Source of the DNA: Marsupella aquatica
Lineage: Eukaryota; Marchantiophyta
Assembly: GCA_973895155.1 (NCBI GenBank)
Contig: OZ316891.1
Coordinates: 22,630,001 to 22,694,000 of the forward strand
Reading direction: 5' to 3'
Length of the DNA stretch: 64,000 nt
Shown: piece after piece, positions 27,501 to 36,812 of the stretch
Layout: each line of letters begins with the position of its first letter
How positions within the stretch are numbered: position 1 is the stretch's first letter
The notes under the pieces: model-generated
What the model was told of the DNA's origin: nothing
The model's input: only the letters and a program-made list of their open reading frames with translations
Databases searched by the model: none
Program-made: the position numbers and the translations under genes

Positions 27501-28389
27501 AGCTGGAAGACATGACAGAGGGATAATCACTCTCTTGGAACTCGGTAAACGAATAATGAGTAAAAAATGTTCAACAAAGGTTCTTATGCACATTGCCTGT
27601 CAGTCTAAACTTTCTTTCTAGTTGTAGCTCCTTGTCCCATATCCGAACGGAACACAGATCGCATAAGACATTCTGAATCCTGTCGAGCGACACGTGCTAT
27701 GTAGAGGATCTGAGGCCCAAATTCAGTCTCCTTGTATTCGTCGAGAGGACTAAGTGGTTTTATAGAGAGCATCAAATCAAATATTTCTGTATCACACAGG
27801 AGCTCAGTGCTGGTTGTCTGCCATTTTTTCGTCGATTGCTTTATTATTAAAGTGCTGACGGTAGAGTGCTAACACAGAGCATACGAGGAAATAGAGGTGA
27901 AATTGCGCACTCGTACTCGAAAGTCAATTTCAAACTTCGGCTAGGACACTGTAATGTAGCGTTTACAGATAGAAGGTTACGAATGTCGCTACCGGACCAG
28001 CGAACAAGATCAACAATAACACGGGTAAGAAACAGCAGAAATACTAAAACAGATGCAAAGCTGCTGCCCGTCGTGAAATACCCAAGGACGCATTCCCACA
28101 AGACCGTTCCGCCCGACGCTGGAATTTGCCAACGCAGGAGGCAAAATCCACAAAATCTCCTACGATTCCTCAATTGCCCACCGTAATACTCATTTCTTTA
28201 AAAATTTCATCAATTTTACATTCAAGCACCCCAGGGGTGACAGAAACGTACCGGAAAAAGAAGGAAATTCTTCAGGTCGTCACTGGAGACGTGGAGAGCA
28301 TGAGCGAGGTCGGCGCGCTGCTGCGGGTCAGGCTTCGCTCCTCGCAGCGCGGCCTCCACAGTGGCCAACAGGCGGCGATGCGAAACCAT
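9511..28389 (-). CDS. NUP205: nuclear pore complex protein NUP205 (NUP192/205 scaffold family), about 40 exons
   Basis: This is a large inner-ring scaffold nucleoporin of the nuclear pore. The ATG is at 28389-28387 (MVSHRRLLATVEAALRG). Exon 1 (28389-28252) splices in phase 0 to exon 2 (27300-27205, GPKAEDRQQVLSKEVRLP) and exon 3 (from 27017, ALKLSDDYHLNEVDC). Later exons lie near 26.8, 26.3, 25.8, 25.5, 24.9, 24.6, 24.15, 23.9, 23.4, 23.0, 22.7, 22.3, 22.0, 21.7, 21.4, 20.65, 20.3, 20.05, 19.55, 19.2, 18.7, 17.9, 17.5, 17.0, 16.6, 15.6, 15.0, 14.7, 14.3, 13.8, 13.35, 12.8, 12.4, 12.1, 11.7, 10.7 and 10.45 kb. Recognised blocks include GREPLEVLRLAAGLW, AYDMTFELNEVEARQ, DATHGSEVGKAMAYYVLDAL, RRYLAMVEMCSAAG and WEVKALCEKL. 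The last exon (9594-9511) reads ERVGRSMKHIQRLVGTLK and ends in TGA. The plant protein is about 1,840 residues. I see no break in any recognised exon, so the gene looks functional, though several exon borders are approximate. Confidence 0.93.
12936..12974. repeat. perfect 15-bp inverted repeat with 9-nt loop in a NUP205 intron
   Basis: The left arm GATGTGCCTTTTGGT (12936-12950) and right arm ACCAAAAGGCACATC (12960-12974) are exact reverse complements around TGACTACCC. It lies in the intron between the exons near 13.35 kb and 12.8 kb. Confidence 0.95.
25335..25392. repeat. A-rich simple repeat in a NUP205 intron
   Basis: A run of 'aaataaaataaagatatagaaatagaaatagaaatata' type sequence with a 6-bp period (atagaa) in part. 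It is an ordinary intronic microsatellite. Confidence 0.8.
27605..27865 (-). other. orphan coding-like open segment inside NUP205 intron 1
   Basis: Minus-strand sequence between a TAG near 27868 and a TAG near 27619 stays open for about 80 codons. It reads like globular protein (TELLCDTEIFDLMLSIKPL, then LYIARVARQDSECLMRSVF). It has no obvious ATG. NUP205 exons 1 and 2 join in phase 0 without it, so it is not needed for that protein. I do not recognise the family. It may be a captured gene or transposon fragment, an alternative exon, or chance. Confidence 0.35.
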
Positions 28390-29600
28390 GGTCACAGAAT
28401 CAACCTGTCTGGCCGACGCCACTCTCTCTGAGCTCGCTCAGCCGTTCCACTCAGCGCATCTCACAATGCGCAGCGCGGGAAACGAAGAACGAACTGGCAC
28501 CAGCAGCGGCGTGCCAAGGCAAGCGAGCGAGGGCATGAGGGCACGCTCATCGGCTCATCACAGCTGCTACGTACACACTAGGCGAGAAGAGGAGAGCTCC
28601 TTCGAGGTTTTGGACGAGGGCACGACGCTCATCGACGCGGTGCAGCTGCCGTGGGCAATCTGGGGAACCAAAGTCACGACTCAATCACAGCTGCTACGTA
28701 CATACTAGGCGAGAAGTGAGAAGAGAGAAGAGGGGACCTCATTCGAGGTTTTGGACGAGGGCACAGCGTTCATCGACCATCGCAGCAGCAGCAGTAGCAG
28801 CGGGGCAATCAATCTAGGGAACAAGAGGAGTTCTCGTTCGAGGTTTTGCTGAAGGTTTAGGACGGGCAGGCAGAGGGAGGCAATGCGAGGGACGAGAGGG
28901 GTCCCAGTTCAAATGCAAGCTTGCCCCCGTCATCAAAGGGTATCGAGTTTCATGCAAGAAGAGGTTGGGGCAGAAACCAACCGGCTTAGGTCAGTTGACC
29001 AGGGGATTAGCCTAGAACCCAAGAGGTAGTTAAATCTCCCCTGCACATGCAAGGGGGTATGGAGCAGCTTATTTAGTAAAGTTTTTTAATTTTGGTTTTT
29101 TTAATTTTTAGCCAGTGTGGCAGACGTAACCTAGGGTTAGTGCTTACCTTACCAACGGACACAATTTCCCGTCGGTACCCTCCATTCCCATAATCTTCCC
29201 TACAGACACCCGTAACCCCTCTCCAAACATCAATAACCCCCTGCAGAAAGTCATAACGTGTCACTAGAAGTGGCATATTCCCCACCATCTGAGAATATCA
29301 TCCCACCGTTCAATAAACTACATGGTGACATCAGACGGCACCAATCATATCAGACAACACATGGCATCAATTTTAGCAGATTTGAGTGAAGCAACGCGAC
29401 CATGCGTAGATGCCAGAATGCAACAACAGACTCCACACAAAATTAATTTACGCAAAAGCTTATGTCTGAGGAAAATCCATGGTCACTTTATTCATTGAAT
29501 CATCAAATAATGATCCTTGTTCACAGAATCAACATCCGTAAGATTTACATCAAAAAACTAAAGTCAAGTGATCAACAAGATCCGTGTTGATCTAAATGTA
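28390..29600. other. NUP205 upstream region
   Basis: This is GC-rich sequence upstream of the NUP205 start, presumably leader and promoter. It contains a tandem duplication (listed separately) and a stretch near 28900-29060 with 'cccagttcaaatgc', which resembles a Pol III B box but has no clear partner. No convincing coding exon is seen on either strand. Confidence 0.4.
28556..28790. repeat. tandem duplication of about 128 bp in the NUP205 upstream region
   Basis: Copies start near 28558 and 28686. Both contain 'cacagctgctacgtacaNactaggcgagaag', then 'ttcgaggttttggacgagggcac' and 'cgttcatcga/cgctcatcga'. A third partial trace, 'ttcgaggttttg', follows near 28835. It lies about 170-400 bp upstream of the NUP205 ATG. 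Confidence 0.8.
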
Positions 29601-29621
29601 ATTCTCTGTGCTTCTAACTCT

Positions 29622-32575
29622 ATGATTGACCATTTCTAACATTCTCCTTGTTGTCGTCATCATCTTTCTTGTTCCCACAAATGATGTTAATTGTACAATG
29701 CTTGAACTGGTTACCACTCATGCTACTTCCTCTGTAAACCTGAGAACTACTTGATCCTCTAAAATGCTTTGCAGTAGTAGGATTCTCTGCCAAGTACGCC
29801 TCAAAATTGATGTCATCAGCCTCCTTATGCCACTTGGAGACTTCTTCAATGTGCTCCTTTGCAGTCGACACATTCTCCTGGGCCTTCTTCGATCTACTAT
29901 AACTATGCCCCAACCGGAGCTGAGCCTTCTCCAAATCACCTTCCTGTAAACAACAATAATAAAAATTCTCACACGTTGAGTTCGCAATGCAAGGACCCCA
30001 GGAGATAGGGAAATACGACAAAACAAGCACTTCATGCCAATACTTCCAACTGCATTCGAAATCTTGGAATACTGTGCAAAGGAACAAGTGGGATCTCACC
30101 TTAAGGTCTTTAAGAAACAGGCGGAAGTGAAAACAAAGTCCACGGATAAATCACACACATTCGACCAGCAAATCAACAAACAATTGACCAAAAGATATTG
30201 GAGCCTATACCTGTATTGTGCTAGTGTTGCTTGTCAATTTAGAACTTATAGTGATGTCCTTGCAGATGATAGGAGGCAACGTGGTTCCACTCAAATATTG
30301 TAGTACATAAAGGGATAACCATTGGTCCAATCAGTGGATTCAATGTTTTTGAGCATCCAATCACGTCGTCTTCCACAAACCGCTTAGATACTTCTGTAAG
30401 TGCAATCTTGTAATTCAAATCAGGTCTTGCAGAAATAAGAGTTATTGCTTCCATTTTCAAGAGTTTGGTTCGGTCGTACCTCTGATAGCCATCAGCAGTA
30501 TGATGACTTGAGATCATCATACCCACCTCATCAGGTACACCCTGAGAAGCCATCCACGTAATAAGAGTAACTCGCCCACTCTTGTTTGTGAACAGATTTG
30601 TCGGTAGGCCAACAAGCTGCAACATGGTTTTTAGCCAGTTAGAAGCTCAGTCTCGAGCCACCTTGTGCTTTCTATTATACCAAGCAATGTCAGTCGGGTT
30701 AGTAATTGGACCTAGAAACAAATTTGGCTTAGTTTTAGCCACATCCTCTACTGGTGGGTGTCGCAAGTACTGCTTGATGCACAAGACCAAATTTGGCTCA
30801 AACGAGTGGTACAAGTTTCAAAATTGCTCCTCATTGTAATGACTTAGAGTATAATTGTTGTTTTTGGACTCTCACTCTTCAAACCTGAACAGACGCCACA
30901 AAAACATCACAAAAACAAAGTTGAGAAGCGCATGCATCAATGTTCACTTCAATGACTTGACAAATGAGTAAAAATTAATCAAGAAGCAAAAATGTCCTCC
31001 TAAACTTGAGTAGAAAGCAAACTCCTCCGCAACATACACTTCCACACCCGAAGGCGAGGCAGGCACACGACTTGCACGTTCTATCTAGATTAGAATCTTC
31101 AATGCAACGATGCTTTTGGACGTTTCCTCACCTCCTCTAGAAGCGAATTCTTCACCAGATCAAATATGCAGAAGTTCAAAGCAATGTAGGGAGCAATGCC
31201 TACATTTCTACGTCCAAAAGTAGTTCACACAACTAAGAAGAAAACGATGACAAACCTCCTCAAGAGCTTCTTCCAACTCGTGAACGTGGAACGATTAAGC
31301 ATTTCAAACATTCTAAAGAAAGCAACAGAGTTACCTCACGTACTCCTGTCCCAATTTGTTCACCTCAATTCTTAGATCCTTTCGTTGCAAATTCCATAGT
31401 TCGCCACCACCTCTTTTTCCAAGACAACAGAGACAATAAAATGCAAAATGTTTCTAATAGCCATGTGGGCTGGTAATCTGATGGTCAATGTCAGCCAACA
31501 CAATCATTTCCATCTCCTTAGTAATAATCTAAACCTGCACATTGGAGAACTCACAGATTACGACCTTCTCAAATCAAGAAATGAATACCTGTAGATATTC
31601 TCAAAAGAATGCCAGTAGATAAAATCCTTGCCTGCTTCCATTTTTATTTATGTCGTCTCATGCAGACTTCCTTATTGCTGCCCTGGGAACCAATCGAGTT
31701 TTGGTGAAGGCTGAAGGCGAATTGATGTCGAAATTTGTCTCAACCAAACCTTTCGTGGTACCATTCAAAGCTCGAATAACGTTGGCACACCGAATGATTT
31801 GATTTAGGCCAATGATTCATCATGTTCATTAGATTGGAGCTGGGATATGGTAATCCATCTACCTTTATAGCCCTCGAAAATGAGTGACTGAAGAGTTTAT
31901 TGAGCTGAACTAATGGCAGGTTCCCTATAGGAAGTGACATATCCCACTGCATGGCTGATCAGAGCTGATCAGCTTGCCTCATTGCCCATCGATCGTTGTG
32001 TTCAGAAGGCTGTTTCTCTCTTCCACGACTAGCCTCCACCAATAGAGGATTACAACATCTCTCAGTTCTGGACTATTGACGACATTGGCAATTGATCTTT
32101 CACCCGGTGCAACTACGCCGTAATTCCTTTCCTCTGAAGTATCTGCATTCTGAAGAGTGGGAATGACAACAATACATCCATCAAATTGAGGTAAATCAGC
32201 AAACAAATCAAGAATACGTTCCGTCTCAAGCTCGCCTGCAAGCTCATCAAGAAGGTGCATCTCCAAGTCATTCGAATCTGCTCCATCATCTTTGATCTTG
32301 GCAGGGCTCCATAACTCTCTGGACAGATTTTGATATGATCTGAAATGACTGATATGGATAAGCAAAACTCTCCAAGACCTTCATCAAGTGATCAATGCAT
32401 TGACTCCAATCGTCTTTTGCAAATGTCTTATAAGAGAGAACACTCATTGCAACGTACAAACCTGAAAATGCTTGAACTAGTGAATGGAACCAATTCAGCA
32501 GGCTGCATCGTACGTGTAGCAAGGCGAGGAAATTTGAATTTTGTGCCCGACAGCACTTCTTTGCGATCTGCCATG
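29622..32575 (-). pseudogene. decayed Crypton-like tyrosine recombinase
   Basis: Minus-strand segments in order match the layout of Crypton/ZMYM-type tyrosine recombinases. There is an N-terminal segment from an ATG at 32575 (MADRKEVLSGTKF), an acidic segment (32365-31980), then LNKLFSHSFSRAIKVDGLPY with PSSNLMNMMNHW (31.75-31.95 kb), as in the SAM-like core-binding domain. FDINSPSAFTKTRLVPRAAI and ITKEMEMIVLADIDHQI follow. Next is FAFYCLCCLGKRGGGELWNL (catalytic Arg near 31413), then LFLGPITNPTDIAWYNRK (30.7 kb). The segment LFTNKSGRVTLITWMASQG carries the second Arg near 30574, and ISSHHTADGYQRYDR carries His and Tyr near 30500 and 30478. A C-terminal coiled part (EGDLEKAQLRLGHSYS) follows a good AG acceptor near 29947. 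In-frame TGA/TAG codons and frameshifts interrupt it, so it is probably dead, though some breaks could be introns. The usual His before the second Arg is Lys (NKSGR). Confidence 0.7.
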
Positions 32576-33180
32576 CTCAACAAGTTGCAATTGATTTCAA
32601 ATCTTGCCCCGCCAGCGCCTCAGCCTCGACAATCGTAACTCACCTCAAAAAATGAATTGACCGTGCTCATCCCGTCACGGCTACACACTCTTTTTTGAAT
32701 GTCTCTTCCTTGCTTGGATGTTATTGGTTGGACCGTTAGTAGCCGGTAAGATAATCATTGACCCTAGATTAGTATGGTTATCCCGATCTAACGGTCGTTA
32801 CTAGCGTTCAACCGGCCCTCCCCCCGGCCCTCCCTTGTTCCTCCCCAAACTCTCCCGGCTACGCTGATCAAGTCAGGGTCAGAACTTGGTCGGGCAGGTT
32901 ACACGCCAGTAACCTCCCTGTAGATCGGTATTATCTTACACATTAGCAACTCTAAGGGAGGAGATGCTAGGAATATTCTTTGTTACTTTTTTCTGGATTA
33001 CATCGCCACCAGATATCCCTAGATTTAAAAATGACCATTAGATTCTGGAAAAAGGGGTCCATGATTAGGTGGGAATGTGGCAAATGACACAAAATCTAGC
33101 GAATGTTAGCCAAAAGTAGCAAACACTTTTTGGTGAGGTGGAATTTGGCTAAATTTGAACTTAAACAAATATGCTGGTAT
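32576..33180. other. spacer upstream of the recombinase remnant
   Basis: No gene is recognised. Pyrimidine-rich 'ggccctcccccggccctccctt' lies near 32810. No terminal repeats of the recombinase element could be found, which is expected because Cryptons lack long terminal repeats. Confidence 0.4.
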
Positions 33181-33183
33181 GGA

Positions 33184-33365
33184 GGGTGGGGTGTAGTGGT
33201 TGGAGTATTGGTTTCTCTTTAGCATGGGCTGGTCTGTTAATTTTGGAGCTCTAGTTCAACCCCCTCTCCCTCGTGGTCTGGGTCTCTGTTGGACGTACCC
33301 CTGGGTATGATCCCTTGTGGCTACTGTACAAAGGCACATGCTCCCGGAATAAATTGTCTATAAAT
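33184..33365 (+). mobile_element. probable tRNA-derived SINE
   Basis: The head contains an A-box-like 'ggtgtagtggttggagtattgg' (about 33190-33212). About 50 bp later there is a B-box-like 'tctagttcaaccccc', spaced as in a tRNA-like Pol III promoter. The body continues with 'ctgggtatgatcccttgtggctac'. A related body lies at 54.43-54.55 kb. The 3' end shows a short direct duplication 'taaattgtctataaattgtcta'. Target duplications are not clear. Confidence 0.55.
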
Positions 33366-33848
33366 TGTCTATCCTCTGTTGGATGGGTCTGCTCTTGGTT
33401 TCAAGAGCAAAAAGAGGTTGGGCAAGAGGGGGCCACCGTAAACTCCACCCTCTTGTTACCTCCCTTTTGTTTGCTCTCGTACATGAATTATTTTCATTTC
33501 ACACTCGCTTTGTATATCTTTTTCATTTTTTGTTGGGGAAGGAAACCTGCCTGAGGAAACCAGCCACGAGGGAGTTTATATACAATGTATGTTTTAGGAT
33601 ATCCAGTGTACTACCTTTCACATGATTCTTTGAAAAACTTTGAAAAAGTTGTGGCCAGTTGCTTTAGGCCAAAGTCCATAACTTTTGCCACGAAATTGGT
33701 CATGTTCATGACCCACGGTCATGATCATAAGTCACTCTAGAGACCAGTGAAAAAAAACAAACAAACTTGACATAGTCCTTTGAAAAAGTTATGGCAAAAG
33801 CCATCATCTTAGAGCTTTGAAGCTTTGACACACCCTACTGTATTCGTA

Positions 33849-34255
33849 TGAGCTTCAGTTCACACAGACTGAAACAAGCTGTTTTTATCGAGCCCAGTCT
33901 TTGCCATCTTTTCTCGAGTCCCACTTCTGTTCACAGAGACTGAAACAAGCTGGGTCTATCGAGCCGTCATCTTTTCTCGAGTCCCACTTCTGTTCACAGA
34001 GACTGAAACAAGCTGGGTCTATCGAGCCTAATCTTTGTAATCTTTTCTCGAGTCCCAGCCTCTGCCGTCATCGCCTGAGCTTCACTTCACAGAGACTGAA
34101 ACTATAATGTGGTTCTGTCAAGCCTGATATTTGTCACCTTTTCTCGAGTCCCATTGTGGAAGGCTCCGTCGTAATCGTCTGAGCTTCAGCTCGCAGTGAT
34201 TGAAAGAAGGTGGTTCTGGGGAGCCTGACCTTTCTCATCCTTGCTCGAGTCCTGC
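33849..34255. repeat. CTCGAG-containing tandem array upstream of the MTR3 gene
   Basis: About five units carry 'cttttctcgagtccca', 'cttc.gttcacagagactgaaacaa' and 'tctatcgagcc'. The two middle units (about 33910-34030) are nearly identical with a period near 62 bp. The later units are longer (about 95 bp) and diverged. The array ends about 135 bp before the MTR3 start codon, so it sits in the probable promoter. Confidence 0.85.
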
Positions 34256-34387
34256 AAGTCGTGTAGGTGACGAACATCGTCGAGTGGGTGGTTGGCGACG
34301 TGTATGTGGGTGACGGGGTGTGGGAGGTTTCCAAAGCTGCATTTCTCACGAGGCAAGGATTATCAAGGGGGCAGAAGATAACATAAA

Positions 34388-36812
34388 ATGACAGTCGATG
34401 CACGAAAGCCGTTGCTGGGGAGGGATGGGGTGCGTTTGGACTCCCGCCTGGCCAGGCACGTCCGCCCTGCCTGTAAGTGTTCCTTCTCTGAATTAGCCAG
34501 CCGCTTATGTGACCTAGCTGGAAGCGACTTTTGCACAAGTCTTTGGCACGTTTTCTTCTATTGTAGTGCTTTTTTAATGTATGTTTTCGTCCCTCTCATT
34601 CTCTCTCCTATGACAAATTTCAAAGTGACCTAAAGCCCTAAACTCTGCATGGGGGAATTGCAGCTTTAAGCTTCATCTCGGTCATCTGTTTCTGCAGTTT
34701 TGAGAATTGGGGCTGTAAGTGCGGCTGCTGGATCAGCTTACGCAGAGTTTGGGTCTACGAAGGTCATCGTCTCTGTGTGAGTCTCCCTTTCCCTCACGTC
34801 TTTGTCCTCCCCCACCCCCCCTTTTGTGAGGCTCTTTTTCGGAGATAATCTTTGCATCTTGGCAAGTGTTTCCAGGGTGAGAGAAGTTTGGTGAAAAGCC
34901 TGCCGAGACTTGAACGTGGGAAAGAGTGCTTTCTCTTGTCAATTTTTGGTCTGAGACAATTGCTGCTGAATACTTCCTTATTTGTAGGTTCACCTTAGCC
35001 GATCCCAGACCCCGGTTGGGGCATCTCCGTGTCTTGTGATACGCGTTTAAAATGGCAGAACTGTGTTTCGTTGCATTAGGTATTCCTATCGTTTTCGAAT
35101 TGCTGAGGGTGCTTCACATTCAGTGGAAAGAAGTTCAATTTTATGTATTGCTGACACTACGAGGGCAAGTTCCAAAGGCACACAGGAGGCAATAAATATA
35201 TTTCCTAGACGAGCTGTTAACATATCTTGTGTGGAATGGTTTGATAGTAACAATTCTAGAGAAGCGGAGACTCGTTAGTGCGAGAAATTTTGCAAAGAAC
35301 GGGTGATATGATTCGATATAAGACCGGAGGAGCCTCACTTTGTAGTGCAGTGCTGTTGGAAATCGTCAATGTTGTAGTGCTGACAGCTGTCTTTTTTATC
35401 ATTTCCATGTTGTGCTGACAAGAAGAGAGTGTGCGGGTTGGACTGAGCAGGTATGGCCCAAGAGAAAGCAAGAAAGCTCAGGCTTTTAGTGACACTGGTC
35501 GCTTGAATTGTGATGTTAAGTTCACATCGTTCGCCACCGACTCAAGAGGGCGAGCAGGGCAGGTTACTCAATACCCATTTAGCTTGAACACAATTCAGTA
35601 AAAATAGGTGTACATGAGCTGTGCGACTTAAAGCAACGGCAGTTGTGTTTCTTCGCTGGACCTGCCGGCTATTGACTTGGTTATGCTGGTTTGAGCATGA
35701 TGCACTTGCTCAGTCGTTTCTTGGTTTTGTTTGCCAGGAAGTTGGAGAGAAGGAATATTCCGTTTTGTTGCATAAAGCCTTGGAGTGTGCTGTTGATCTC
35801 CATTCCTTCCCGAAGACTACAGTCGATGTGTTTGCCCTAATCATTCAGTCCGACGGAGGTATATTCCGTTTGCACTAAATTTTTTCTAAAACGGCAGCAG
35901 TTCTCGTCCAGACTGCAGTCTCAAGCATGAGGGAAGCATGAGAATCGGACTCTCTGCTCTACCATTTTGTGATGTGAAGTGACCATGTTTTGGGATTCAG
36001 AAAGGTAAATTTGGACTGGTTCATTCTTGTACACAGGAGACCTGCCTGCCGTGATAACATGTGCATCACTGGCTCTTGCTGATGCTGGTATCGTTATGTA
36101 TGATCTAGTAGGGGCAATATCAGGGGTAAATTTTCGAAATCACTTAAACGTCAAGTATTTTGTGAATCTTAAAGTGCTTTGTATTGGTCGTCGTGAGGAG
36201 CAGCACTTCGATGATCTCGTGATGAGTAGGATTTGCTGTAAGTTTTTGCGGAGTTAATTAACAGATTTGATTCTGAAGGGTGTTTCTAATATTTCTATCT
36301 TTTATCAGAGCATTGTGGGAAGGGAGCTTCTGTTGGACTCGACATCTGAGGAGGAGCGAAATCAAGATGGAAGTGTGCTAGTTGCCGCCATGACGTCCAG
36401 AAATGAAATCACTCAAGTTGCCTTCACTGGGGAATGGTCTAGCACCAGTGCAAATGAGGTTTGCTGTCGCTACCTTGCTTACCATATGGTGTAGCTCTTA
36501 TTAGCATTCTTCTTCTAAATGAGGTGCGAGAGCTGAAAATTTTACTCATTTTGCCAGAGAAGTCCTTACTCTGCACAGGTTCAGCTAACAAAGATGTTCA
36601 GTTGCATAGGACACAGACAATACCTAGGAAATGACTATTGAAATTGTCCGGACCAAGGGTAGATTGTTTATTTCCCCTGATGTTTGCTAGTTTCCGTTGG
36701 CTCACTAAGTGCTGTTTTCACTCAGGCCTTGGAACTCTGTATGGATGCGTGCAAAAAACTTGGGGATGTCATGAGAGCGTGCTTAAAAGAAGATGCTGCA
36801 GAGAAGAACTAG
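34388..36812 (+). CDS. MTR3: exosome complex core subunit MTR3 / RRP41-like (RNase PH fold)
   Basis: This is a subunit of the six-member RNase PH-like ring of the RNA exosome, which degrades and processes RNA in nucleus and cytoplasm. Seven exons join with GT-AG borders: 34388-34472, 34698-34776, 35451-35562, 35738-35858, 36037-36125, 36309-36458 and 36726-36812, giving 240 residues, close to the family's usual length. Motifs are RDGVRLDSRLARHVRPAC, GAVSAAAGSAYAEFGSTKVI, VYGPRESKKAQAFSDTGRL, EYSVLLHKALECAVDLHSFP, TTVDVFALIIQSDGG, CASLALADAGIVMYDLVGAI and EITQVAFTGEW. AGSAYAEFGSTKVIVSVYGPRESKK fits the MTR3/RRP41-like branch better than canonical RRP41. Plant RNase PH-type ring subunits other than RRP41 are thought to be catalytically inactive, so a structural role is likely. 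The gene is complete with no disruption. Confidence 0.92.

Noticed and set aside
28361-28708. 115-codon plus-strand frame divergent from NUP205
   Set aside because: It starts inside NUP205 exon 1 antisense and runs through the 128-bp duplication; no domain is seen.
29622-32575. Treating the recombinase as an intact, expressed gene
   Set aside because: In-frame TGA/TAG codons near 30664, 31460, 31500 and 31650, plus frame changes near 32.05 and 31.74 kb, are not all explained by plausible GT-AG introns.
33186-33265. Functional tRNA gene at the SINE head
   Set aside because: A- and B-box-like sequences are present, but the acceptor stem and anticodon arm do not pair convincingly and a SINE-like body follows.
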